Shown: piece by piece, positions 8,000 to 15,385 of the stretch
How positions within the stretch are numbered: the stretch's first letter is position 1
How the letters are laid out: every line of letters starts with the position of its first letter
Origin: Bacillus sp. P14.5
GTDB lineage: Bacteria; Bacillota; Bacilli; Bacillales; Bacillaceae_B
Reading direction: 5' to 3'
Length of the DNA stretch: 39,236 bases
Assembly: GCF_003316765.1 (NCBI RefSeq)
Contig: NZ_NIJF01000011.1
Location: forward strand, 1 to 39,236
Notes under the pieces: model-generated
Seen by the model: only the letters and a program-made list of their open reading frames with translations
What the model was told of the DNA's origin: nothing
Databases searched by the model: none
Made by a program: the position numbers and the translations under genes

Positions 8000-9184
8000 T
8001 TAATTACTTTCCTGATGATTTTCAACTTTTTTCCATAGGTTTTGGTATATCTTTTCAATATCCCTACCAGTTGGTATTTTCTGATTTGTTTTTATGCCAT
8101 TCCCAGAAAGTGCATCACTCACTAGAGAAGGAACGGCATTCGGAAATTGTAGTCGGTCATGAAGGTATTTCGCCCCATCATCCCATATCTGAAACTGTAG
8201 ATTGAACAGAAGAACCTGTTCTAACGCAAATTCAGCCGTCTTTTTTTGAGAAAGTCCTTCTGGGCAGCCAAGGGCCTTTCCTATATCTGCATAAAGGCCA
8301 ATTGATGTCTTAAGTCCGTATTCCATCACAAAGGGTAATAATAAAGATACGCTTAAACCGTGTGGGATTCCAAACCTTGTGCCAAGTGGCCTCGCAGCCG
8401 CGTGGACCAGATTGGTTGAAGAATTCGAGAAAGCTATGCCTGCATATAAACTTGCAATAAGCATATTTTCTCTAGCCTCCAGGCTGTCTCCGTTCCTGTA
8501 TGCCTCAGGCAGCCATTTACCTATGATCCTTATAGCTTCTAAGGCAAAATGATTGCTCATTGGGGTTGCCTTGGTAGAAACATAGGCTTCCATTGCATGA
8601 GCCAAAGCATCCATTCCTGTATAAGCCGTGATTGAATCCGGCATACTTACCGTTAATGCTGGATCCAGAATGGCAACGTCCGGAATGAGTTTATAATGTC
8701 CAGGGTTCAACTTAATGTTCATTTTTTTATCCGATATGACCGTTACTTTTGTAGCTTCAGATCCAGTTCCAGCTGTTGTGGGTACTGCAATCAAAGGCAG
8801 CCTTTCCAGTCTCTTCATGTCTGGAATAGAATTCAGGCTGGAATTTTCATTGATACAGAGAAAAGAGATAGCTTTAGCTAAATCAATGACACTTCCCCCT
8901 CCGATTGCCACCACGCAGTCTGCTTTACAATTTTTTAATTCCTTTAATGATTTTCTTACATCTTCCAGTGTAGGCTCTCCATTTAACTGTGAAAAGAAGG
9001 AAGCCTTTACTCCATAAGTTGCGAAGCTATGAATGATTTCAGACTTATACGGCTCTCTTGCTGCTAAAGAACCTGTTACGATAAATACGTGAGTAGCGTA
9101 AAGTTCTTTAGCAGCTTTGCCAATATCCTGTATAGAATTGACGCCAGCTTTTATAGACCTTGGCATATGGAGCTCTTTCGTCAT
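8000..9184 (-). CDS. Iron-containing alcohol dehydrogenase
   Basis: A group III alcohol dehydrogenase of 394 residues, near the family norm of about 385. The NAD(P) motif GGGS is at 95-98, followed by PTTAGTGSE at 135-143. Metal ligands by motif are Asp192 and His196 (GMDALAHAMEAY), His261 (NLVHAAARPLG) and His275 (GIPHG). The start has GGAGG six bases upstream. It is the first structural gene after the GntR regulator and likely reduces an aldehyde made by the ThDP enzyme, or oxidises an alcohol feeding it. The direction and substrate cannot be told from sequence. Confidence 0.9.
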   Translation of the reverse strand: MTKELHMPRSIKAGVNSIQDIGKAAKELYATHVFIVTGSLAAREPYKSEIIHSFATYGVKASFFSQLNGEPTLEDVRKSLKELKNCKADCVVAIGGGSVIDLAKAISFLCINENSSLNSIPDMKRLERLPLIAVPTTAGTGSEATKVTVISDKKMNIKLNPGHYKLIPDVAILDPALTVSMPDSITAYTGMDALAHAMEAYVSTKATPMSNHFALEAIRIIGKWLPEAYRNGDSLEARENMLIASLYAGIAFSNSSTNLVHAAARPLGTRFGIPHGLSVSLLLPFVMEYGLKTSIGLYADIGKALGCPEGLSQKKTAEFALEQVLLFNLQFQIWDDGAKYLHDRLQFPNAVPSLVSDALSGNGIKTNQKIPTGRDIEKIYQNLWKKVENHQESN

Positions 9185-9208
9185 TTGCTGCCTCCTATCA
9201 GTTAGTCC

Positions 9209-9949
9209 CTATAAAAAATAAGTAGTATTAGCTCTCTTTCGTTTTGTTTTCACCCGGAAAACATACATATCGGGCCTGAATATGCTTGAATAGTATTCGA
9301 TTGCTGCTCCAGCAGAATTGGTTATTAGCCTTTCAACACAAAGCACATTGGAACCATCCGGGACATCTAAGTTTAATGCCTCTTCTTTATGTGCTGTTTT
9401 ACTGGATATAAACTGTTCCGCTTCTTCCATTTCTATTTCTAATTCATTTTCGAGTAAATCGTATATAGGTGTTGTTTCTAAATCGTATTTTGTTAATTCC
9501 ACGCCGATATTCATAGGATAGAAATGATCTTCAATGGCAATTGGTACAGAGTCGGCGGTTCTTAGACGTTGAATATGGAACACAAGGTCAACATTCAACA
9601 TATCTGAAATTACATCATTTTTATTCATCACCCCCATATGAAGCAGCTTAGAACCAGGCTTCATTCCCATCTTGATAATTGTCTCTGTAAGACTGTTTAA
9701 TGAATTAAGCCATTCATGAACAGGTGTTTTTTGAGAGATAAAAGTGCCCTTGCCATGTACTTTTTTCAGCATCCCATCATTAACTAAGTGTGTAATAGCT
9801 TCACGGATAGTCGTGCGGCTGACCGAGAATCGCTCCATTAAGTCCCGTTCACTGGGAATTCGATCCTTATATGTTCCTGTTACTATTTCCTTCGCTATTA
9901 TTTCTTTAATCTGAAGATGATAAGGTATTGGATTATCAGAATCAATCAA
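9209..9949 (-). CDS. GntR-family transcriptional regulator, HutC/UTRA type
   Basis: The first 70 residues form a GntR winged helix (PYHLQIKEIIAKEI ... IPSERDLMERFSVSRTTIREAI ... GKGTFI). The remaining 170 form a UTRA ligand domain (VFHIQRLRTADSVPIAIEDHFYP ... YDLLENELEI ... EYYSSIFRPDMYVF). The start is a TTG at 9949, nine bases after AAGGAGG; there is no in-frame ATG near it. It heads the minus-strand cluster, 24 bases before the Fe-ADH, and most likely represses the operon until a pathway metabolite binds. GntR/UTRA regulators usually control sugar, amino acid or organic acid catabolism. Confidence 0.88.
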   Translation of the reverse strand: MIDSDNPIPYHLQIKEIIAKEIVTGTYKDRIPSERDLMERFSVSRTTIREAITHLVNDGMLKKVHGKGTFISQKTPVHEWLNSLNSLTETIIKMGMKPGSKLLHMGVMNKNDVISDMLNVDLVFHIQRLRTADSVPIAIEDHFYPMNIGVELTKYDLETTPIYDLLENELEIEMEEAEQFISSKTAHKEEALNLDVPDGSNVLCVERLITNSAGAAIEYYSSIFRPDMYVFRVKTKRKRANTTYFL

Positions 9950-10245
9950 ATGGCCATTCCTCCTTTAACTTTAATACGTTATGACGTCCGGACCATTGTA
10001 GACAAAGAGCGGTAAAACATAATTAAGGAGAAGGATTCTTGAGGAATATCATTAGAGTGTATGCAAAGAAGCAATATTTTAGATATGTTTGAAATTCGAT
10101 GCCAAAATATTAATGAATTTGTGTATCACTCCCACTAAGGTTACTTTTTCAAATTACAACAGTATTAATAATACAAGATAATTATAAAATAATTCAGAAT
10201 TTTCAGCAACATAAATTTTTCCTTGTATTGATTTGATTAATTTTG
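9950..10245 (-). promoter_or_regulatory. Regulatory region of the GntR-headed operon
   Basis: This non-coding stretch upstream of the GntR gene contains a perfect 8-bp palindrome GTCCGGAC (9986-9993) and an adjacent ACGT-TATG-ACGT dyad (9976-9987), just upstream of the ribosome site. They are candidate operators for the GntR protein. I could not assign a confident -35/-10 pair. The rest is AT-rich with no gene. Confidence 0.4.
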
Positions 10246-10248
10246 GAT

Positions 10249-10276
10249 AAAAAACAGCAGCCCTCTTCAGGCTGCC
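10249..10276 (-). terminator. Rho-independent terminator of spoVIF
   Basis: On the minus strand GCAGCC (10270-10275) pairs with GGCTGC (10257-10262) and is followed by a run of six Ts (10249-10254). Confidence 0.85.
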
Positions 10277-10285
10277 GTCTCTCAA

Positions 10286-10531
10286 TTACTTCTTCTTATT
10301 CATCATCTTCTGTATTTCATTCATATCCTTAGGTACTTTCCCGCTTGTGATCGCTTTGACAAGCATCTCTTCTTTTTCTCTTGAAACCGGTTTGCCGGCG
10401 AGGGATGCAACTTTCTTGATCATGGTTCTGACTTGGTTCTCATCTTTGAAGTTCGTGTTTTGGAAAGACTGGGCAAGCTTCATGATGTCGTCCATTTTGA
10501 CACCTGTCTTTTTTTCAAAGTTTCCGAACAT
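10286..10531 (-). CDS. spoVIF: Stage VI sporulation protein F (SpoVIF)
   Basis: The 81-residue protein matches the pattern of SpoVIF, a small Lys-rich cytoplasmic protein required for late spore maturation: FEKKTGVKMDDIMKLAQSFQ, then NFKDENQVRTMIKKVA, then KPVSREKEEMLVKAI and KVPKDMNEIQKM. It has no membrane segment. GAGGAGG precedes the ATG and its own terminator follows, so it is a single-gene unit. In B. subtilis this gene belongs to the mother-cell sigma-K/GerE programme; I did not identify a sigma-K promoter here. Confidence 0.88.
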   Translation of the reverse strand: MFGNFEKKTGVKMDDIMKLAQSFQNTNFKDENQVRTMIKKVASLAGKPVSREKEEMLVKAITSGKVPKDMNEIQKMMNKKK

Positions 10532-10688
10532 ATTGGACCTCCTCTCAAAGAGTTACTCCATGCATCTTATGTATGAGGAAAGCGACTTGTATCAACGGAC
10601 GTCCCGGTTGCGGGGAATTTGATGTTATATTAGGCTGTTAAACAAGCCATTGGAAATCTTCTGCATAAACTGTTATATGAAGGCTGTT

Positions 10689-10749
10689 TTCGTATAGATT
10701 GTTGCTTTCGGAAAAATCCCAAGAGACGGATTTTTCCCCTGAATACGAA
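10689..10749. repeat. Nested inverted repeat in the spoVIF/PLA2-like intergenic region
   Basis: GGAAAAATCC (10710-10719) and GGATTTTTCC (10728-10737) form a perfect 10-bp stem around an 8-base loop. An outer pair, TTCGTAT (10689-10695) and ATACGAA (10743-10749), extends the symmetry to about 60 bp. There is no T-run typical of a terminator for either neighbour. The minus-strand frame here (10673-10855) has no ribosome site and I treat it as non-coding. Confidence 0.55.
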
Positions 10750-10901
10750 TGTTTTTCTCTCTTAACGGGTCGAGTGGCTCTGTTCTTTCTTGCTTACCAG
10801 GATATAATGGTGATTTCTGGTGATGTTTTACGAAATTCATATTAAATAGCAACAAAGTTTACGAAAAGAAGCCTATATGAAAGAAACAAGGAGGAAATCC
10901 G

Positions 10902-11186
10902 ATGTATCCGCCTGAAAGAATCCAAAGGAACTCCCGGGGGTTTTGCGTTTTTCCAGGTTACCGTTATTGCGGTCCCGGCTGCAGCGGTCCTGGAGCTCCG
11001 ATAAACGCGGTTGATGCAGCATGTAAAGCGCATGATGAGTGCTATGAGAGGTTTGGTCCTTCCTGCCGATGTGACAGGATGTTCATGAAGCGGCTGCAGT
11101 CCAGAATGCAGGCTAGAACTCCAGAAGGTCGTCATGCAAGGATCATGCATGGTTATATGAAATTTAAAACTTTATTTTCTTGCTGA
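10902..11186 (+). CDS. Small phospholipase A2-like domain protein (parvovirus VP1 / secretory PLA2 type)
   Basis: The 94-residue product has a calcium-loop motif YRYCGPGCSGPG (residues 20-31) and a catalytic DAACKAHDECY motif with His44-Asp45, the His/Asp dyad of secreted phospholipase A2 enzymes and of the PLA2 domain of parvovirus VP1. Its Cys residues (15, 23, 27, 41, 47, 54, 56) could make disulfides. There is no signal peptide. The C-terminal half is Arg/Met-rich. A very strong AAGGAGG site precedes the ATG and a terminator follows directly, so it is a monocistronic gene. It would hydrolyse the sn-2 ester of phospholipids if active. A spore or lysis role is only a guess. Confidence 0.75.
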   Translation: MYPPERIQRNSRGFCVFPGYRYCGPGCSGPGAPINAVDAACKAHDECYERFGPSCRCDRMFMKRLQSRMQARTPEGRHARIMHGYMKFKTLFSC

Positions 11187-11229
11187 AAAAAGAACCGGTC
11201 CCCATTGATTTGGAGAACCGGTTCTTTTC
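11187..11229. terminator. Bidirectional rho-independent terminator
   Basis: AGAACCGGT (11191-11199) pairs with ACCGGTTCT (11217-11225), flanked by A and T runs on both sides. It serves the converging PLA2-like and APC permease genes. Confidence 0.88.
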
Positions 11230-11234
11230 ATTCT

Positions 11235-12587
11235 TTAAGTTGTCGAGGTATCATCTTTCCATGCTCTCTCTATTTGAACCTTGTAATCAAACTGTTTGTT
11301 CTTTCCCTGCACTCTCCCTAGCAGGAAGATAATCACTCCAACTGCGGACCAGATCAGCAAAAGGTTAAGGACTGATAGAATCAGAGTGTAACTGAAGAAC
11401 AATAAGACACTTAATGAGAATACTCCACATCCTATAATCAAAGGAATCTTCGGTTTGATTAATGCACTTTGAAACAGTGCCGGACGGATGAACGGCAGTG
11501 CGATCATCGCTATGGCATGACCGATGTACATCAGGAACATCCCCTGCAAAGACACGTTTAACAGGTAATCCAGTGTTCTTGTCCAAATCAGGGCCAGAAC
11601 AATGATTGTGTTGATTGTAATAGCTATGTGCGGTGTATTGAAGCGTTTATTGACTTTTGCAATGCCTACGGGGATCACCCGGTCTTCTGCGAAGGCGAAC
11701 AAGATTCTTGATACGACCATCACCAAGGAATTCAGCGTTGTCGCAAAAGCCATGATGATACCGACCATGACAATCCATTTTCCGCCTGCTGGCAGGTATA
11801 CTGAAGCGACATCAAACATTGCGCTTTGTGATTGAGCGAGCTGGTCATATGGAATAACACCAAATGCGACAATGGAAATCAAGAAATAAATGATTACTGT
11901 TGCAAATGATCCTATCAGCATGGTTCTTGGCATGGCTTTCTGAGGATCCTTCATCTCCCCGCCCGCCTGCGCAAGCTGTTCGAAGCCAAAATAAGCAAAG
12001 AACAAAGATGGGAGGATGGCTATAAATCCACTCACTCCATTAGGAAGCATAGGTGAAAAGTTTTCCGTTTCAATAAAGAATACTCCAGGTACAACCAGGA
12101 CAAGGATGGCGATGAAAAGTACGGCTGACATGACAAGCTGCACCACACCGAACCATTTAACCCCTATGATATTCAGCAAGTAAAACACAAGCAGCAGGAT
12201 GGTTGCCAGAACCGCAGTGTTTCCTGCTCCTATTACACTTGAAAGGTATTCGCCGAATGAAATCGCCATTATTGCCATTACGCCAAGCAAAGCGATGTAC
12301 TGGAACCACATGAACAGGAATCCTGCAAAGTAGTTATTGAAGGTGCGGCTGATATGAACGTAAGCACCGCCGGGACTGTTTCCGAGCGGAGTACTCATAA
12401 AAATCAAATACGCAAGTGCTGAACACAATAGTACCGGTAATAATACAACATAGCCGAAGGGTACCGAAGGACCAGCCTGCGCCCCAGCTTCGCCTGTTAC
12501 AACAAAGATCCCCGATCCTACCATGCCTCCGATCATAAGAGCGTATCCATGCCATTTTCCTAATTCTCGTTTTAATCCGTTTTTCAT
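11235..12587 (-). CDS. APC-family amino acid permease
   Basis: The 450-residue protein has about twelve hydrophobic segments. Its N-terminal GGMVGSGIFVVTGEA is the substrate-backbone loop of amino acid-polyamine-organocation transporters, and PSLFFAYFGFEQLAQAGGEMKDPQKAMPR is the TM6-7 region of the family. The start overlaps the stop of the deiodinase-like gene (ATGA at 12584-12587), so the two are translationally coupled and lie under the same T-box. This predicts uptake of the amino acid sensed by the T-box or of a derivative handled by the upstream enzyme. If the specifier is UAC the candidate is tyrosine or a modified tyrosine; this is inference. Confidence 0.88.
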   Translation of the reverse strand: MKNGLKRELGKWHGYALMIGGMVGSGIFVVTGEAGAQAGPSVPFGYVVLLPVLLCSALAYLIFMSTPLGNSPGGAYVHISRTFNNYFAGFLFMWFQYIALLGVMAIMAISFGEYLSSVIGAGNTAVLATILLLVFYLLNIIGVKWFGVVQLVMSAVLFIAILVLVVPGVFFIETENFSPMLPNGVSGFIAILPSLFFAYFGFEQLAQAGGEMKDPQKAMPRTMLIGSFATVIIYFLISIVAFGVIPYDQLAQSQSAMFDVASVYLPAGGKWIVMVGIIMAFATTLNSLVMVVSRILFAFAEDRVIPVGIAKVNKRFNTPHIAITINTIIVLALIWTRTLDYLLNVSLQGMFLMYIGHAIAMIALPFIRPALFQSALIKPKIPLIIGCGVFSLSVLLFFSYTLILSVLNLLLIWSAVGVIIFLLGRVQGKNKQFDYKVQIERAWKDDTSTT

Positions 12588-13855
12588 GATGCTTCACCTT
12601 CACTTTCTGTAAGAGTTGTAATAATGTCTTCCAACGGTTTCTTGCTGATATCTGGTACCTGACAGTTGTCAGCGGGGTATCCTGCCGGGATAACTACGAT
12701 GGGCACTTCGTTCTTAGGCCTATTGAGAAGGTCCCTTAGGAAAACCATAGGGCTCGGTGTATGGGTCAGCATACAAAGGTTGGCATGATGAATCGCACTC
12801 ATCAGGATACCTGTATTGACAGCTGAGGAAACAATCGGCCTGTTTTTGCCGGGATATAATGGATCTTGAACCATGTCGTTCATTACTTTAAACCCGATAA
12901 TAAGATAGGGTGCATCTGTAAGATGGGATTTTTCCCAATTTGTGCCGAGCGGCTTCAAAACATCTCTCCACTCATTTGTTATCTTCTCTTGGTAAAATTT
13001 CTTTTCTTCCTCTTCCGCCTTTTCCCGGATCAAAGCTTTTATTTTCTCATCGGAGACAATCTCAAACCGATAGGAGTCTGGAAAAGGACTGGAATATAGT
13101 GCCTGAAAAGCTTTTGCGAGAAGAGAAGCTGGAATCTCTTCTTGTGAAAAGTCCCTTACATTCCGACGTTTTTTAATACTGTAATAGTAATCTTCTGCTG
13201 AAAGAGGCGGACTTGATACTTGCGAATATTTGTCAAATGATTTATATTCCACATGCTCTTCAACAAAATCAAAATGTATTAAATCCTGCTGTATATTATG
13301 CTTTTTATCTTCCCATTCATCTGCAATCCCGATGGAAAACAGCATATAAGGTTCTTCATTTTCAGGACGATCGAGAATTTCAGATAAAGATTTGACTGGT
13401 TGGTGCAGGTTATAATGAAGTCCCGCTTGGTTTAAAGCTGTTATAAAAAACCCTCCGCAAATTCCCACGGATTCATTCGGGTAATAGTGCTTAACTTTAT
13501 GGCACTCTCCCGATTCAGTAATCTTCCTTCCATACTTCTGTTTCAATAAGACAACCATATAGGGTGCTTCTTCCAAGGTGGTCGATTTACTTCTGACTTC
13601 GTTTATTATCTGTGTTTTTACTTTTGGATCGGAAACCAATACGAACGACCAGGGCTGCTGATTGGCACCTGATGGAGAAGTACCTGCTGCCTTTATAGCA
13701 TTTTTAATCGTCTCAATAGGAATATTCTGTTTTGAAAATGATTTTACTTCTCTTCTAATGTTCAGCCGGCTTAAGAAGTGATCCAACCTCTCATGCTGTG
13801 CTGATTCACTCATTCTTTGGTAATCTAATGTGATTTTTTCTTTTGATGCTGTCAT
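12584..13855 (-). CDS. Fused pseudo-dimeric nitroreductase-fold protein resembling iodotyrosine deiodinase
   Basis: This 423-residue protein is two nitroreductase/IYD-like domains in tandem. Half 1 (about 28-180) has the flavin motifs RREVKSFS (34-41) and AGTSPSGANQQPWSFVLV (57-74), and VKHYYPNESVGICGG, but the segment that should form the active-site lid (after about residue 88) is missing. Half 2 (about 222-415) starts KKRRNVRDFS and has a lid segment (281-309) and the AVNTGILMSAIHHANL and IPAGYPADNCQVPD motifs, but PSGA is replaced by SSPFPDS. The lid has Glu284, Tyr288 and Lys309, with the spacing of the Glu157/Tyr161/Lys182 clamp I recall for mammalian IYD. IYD and nitroreductases build each active site from two subunits, so this fusion probably keeps one composite flavin site. 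The start at 13855 has GAGGGG upstream. Confidence 0.78.
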   Translation of the reverse strand: MTASKEKITLDYQRMSESAQHERLDHFLSRLNIRREVKSFSKQNIPIETIKNAIKAAGTSPSGANQQPWSFVLVSDPKVKTQIINEVRSKSTTLEEAPYMVVLLKQKYGRKITESGECHKVKHYYPNESVGICGGFFITALNQAGLHYNLHQPVKSLSEILDRPENEEPYMLFSIGIADEWEDKKHNIQQDLIHFDFVEEHVEYKSFDKYSQVSSPPLSAEDYYYSIKKRRNVRDFSQEEIPASLLAKAFQALYSSPFPDSYRFEIVSDEKIKALIREKAEEEEKKFYQEKITNEWRDVLKPLGTNWEKSHLTDAPYLIIGFKVMNDMVQDPLYPGKNRPIVSSAVNTGILMSAIHHANLCMLTHTPSPMVFLRDLLNRPKNEVPIVVIPAGYPADNCQVPDISKKPLEDIITTLTESEGEAS

Positions 13856-13884
13856 TTCTACAGCCCCCTCATAAAAAAGAATAC

Positions 13885-14090
13885 AAAAAAGCCCTTCATC
13901 CATAAGGGACGAAGGAACTCCGCGTTACCACCCTTGTTGATGCTTACGATCTCTAAATCATTCAGCATCCACTTCATTGTGTGACAGCTTTCCTGCGCGA
14001 TGTAATTCACCTGTAAGCTGCCTGAACTTCCACCAACCATCCAGTCTCTGATGCTGCCCGCTTACCTGCTACTGTTTCCGCGCACTGTCA
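13885..14090 (-). ncRNA. T-box leader (tRNA-sensing riboswitch) of the deiodinase-like/permease operon
   Basis: On the minus strand the leader shows the AGGGTGGTAACGCG T-box (13921-13935), then the terminator stem (GTCC with GGAT, CCTTC with GAAGG, 13893-13917) and six Ts (13885-13890). Upstream, stem I has the AGTA (S-turn) strand and, opposite it, GAATTACA. The specifier reads UAC (Tyr) if the following purine is used as guide, or UUA (Leu) if it directly follows GAA. The bulge UGGU would pair with a tRNA whose discriminator base is A, which fits both. It should allow transcription of the operon when the matching tRNA is uncharged. Confidence 0.88.
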
Positions 14091-14096
14091 ATTATA
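14091..14096 (-). promoter_or_regulatory. Probable -10 box (TATAAT) of the T-box operon
   Basis: A perfect TATAAT on the minus strand lies directly before the start of the T-box leader. The -35 region is poor, so the promoter may be weak or need help. Two near-identical 15-bp repeats lie just upstream (14111-14125 and 14135-14149). Confidence 0.5.
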
Positions 14097-14140
14097 TAAT
14101 TGTAAAATAAATGCTTCTTCGCTTTAACGCTTTTATGCTT

Positions 14141-14743
14141 CTACGCTTTTATGTGATAAAGTATATATAGACTATACAAGGTCACTGGCTGAAACGTCAA
14201 GTGTAAAATAAAATTATTTTCAGGATAGACAAACCTCTTTAATTTTCCTTTGTTTTTATATTCAGTTTGGATAAGATGATAAAAAATAATCAGGGCTGTC
14301 TGGTTGAATAAGTAAATAGGAGCAGAGAAAAATAGATTATATCCTCTTCTGTAATGAAATACTCCGTTTTTTTGAGCAACCCATTCCGTTGTCACTGCTA
14401 TGATCGTCCACACTATGATATACCACACGTTTTTCATGCCAGAGATATTGTATTTTTTATAAAAAAAGATAAAGAAGCATGCAAATGGGCCATACATGAT
14501 ATAAGAAATGAAATCAATCAACTGGTACTTGGAAGAATCATTCACATCGTAGAAGTTAAAAGGCTCAATGCTTATTGTATGGTCGAAAAACATCCCGCAC
14601 GTCACCCCGAATGTATAGATTATAATCATAATCGGCAAATCCATTTTCGGCTTCATGAAGAATAGTGCAATAAGGCTCATCACCAGCATTATGATAATGA
14701 ACCACTCATTCTGATTGATTTCTGTATCGTAAACAGTTGTCAT
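14141..14743 (-). CDS. Integral membrane protein, second gene of a coupled pair
   Basis: About 200 residues with five or six hydrophobic segments and a tryptophan-rich middle (KNVWYIIVWTIIAVTTEWVAQKNGVFHYRRGYNLF). It resembles the CBO0543-like membrane proteins of spore formers, but I am not sure of the family. The start at 14743 is chosen because AAGGGTGA precedes it and it overlaps the stop of the upstream gene (ATGA, 14740-14743). An in-frame upstream codon at 14842 would bury the start in the neighbour. Function unknown. Confidence 0.65.
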   Translation of the reverse strand: MTTVYDTEINQNEWFIIIMLVMSLIALFFMKPKMDLPIMIIIYTFGVTCGMFFDHTISIEPFNFYDVNDSSKYQLIDFISYIMYGPFACFFIFFYKKYNISGMKNVWYIIVWTIIAVTTEWVAQKNGVFHYRRGYNLFFSAPIYLFNQTALIIFYHLIQTEYKNKGKLKRFVYPENNFILHLTFQPVTLYSLYILYHIKA

Positions 14744-15216
14744 CTCATCACCCTTTTTAGGAGAAATCTCATTAGATAAAAGCTGACATAGGCAGATAGA
14801 AATAAAAACATAAAGGTCCCTGTTTGCAGAAGAAGGTTCCAACGTTCATATTGAATTAAGCCGAACTCCACGGTCACCAGTTCAAGGACTATGAGAAAGC
14901 CCAGTATAGCTAAATGTATAAGAGCTTTAAACCACGTTTTCTTAAAGAGTAAGGATAAATTCAATAGCAGTAGTGCTAGAATGGGCATTATGATACTTCT
15001 GTAAAGGATGAGCGCGACAAAAAGATCTTCTTCCTTAGCTAATAGAATATATCTTAGATTAAGACCTAAAATGGTGTATATATTGTCCACTATAAAAGAA
15101 AGAATCATGAACACAAAGGCGGCTTCAATAAACAGAATCTTTTTTGGCAGGAAGTAAAGTGTTAAAGCCAGGAACCAAGTGAGAATGATATATAGGGTGA
15201 GAGTTATATTAAACAC
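14740..15216 (-). CDS. Integral membrane protein, first gene of a coupled pair
   Basis: About 158 residues with four or five strongly hydrophobic segments, a short positively charged C terminus (LLKRVMR) and no recognisable motif. The ORF opens at a GTG (15216) that overlaps AAGGGAG, too close for a normal ribosome site, so the true start is uncertain and may lie a few codons downstream. Its stop overlaps the start of the next gene, so the two are coupled and may form a complex. Confidence 0.6.
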   Translation of the reverse strand: MFNITLTLYIILTWFLALTLYFLPKKILFIEAAFVFMILSFIVDNIYTILGLNLRYILLAKEEDLFVALILYRSIIMPILALLLLNLSLLFKKTWFKALIHLAILGFLIVLELVTVEFGLIQYERWNLLLQTGTFMFLFLSAYVSFYLMRFLLKRVMR

Positions 15217-15346
15217 TCCCTTGCTGTGTTTGTCGCTAGTATTGGCTTTTCGTCCGATATTTATTATTCCTGCCAGTTAATAAGCACTATTTCAAAGGTG
15301 TCAACCAATCCCTTATATTCAAACATGTCAATACAAATCCCAAATA

Positions 15347-15380
15347 AATAAAACCGCCAGCCTTGAACTGACGGTTTTTT
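15347..15380 (-). terminator. Rho-independent terminator
   Basis: AACCGTCAG pairs with CTGGCGGTT on the minus strand (15351-15377, one mismatch), followed by TTTATTT. It ends the acetyltransferase gene. Confidence 0.75.
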
Positions 15381-15385
15381 CGCTG

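Noticed and set aside
10673..10855. Minus-strand open frame of 60 codons over the nested inverted repeat
   Set aside because: No ribosome site; its length comes from the palindromic repeat.
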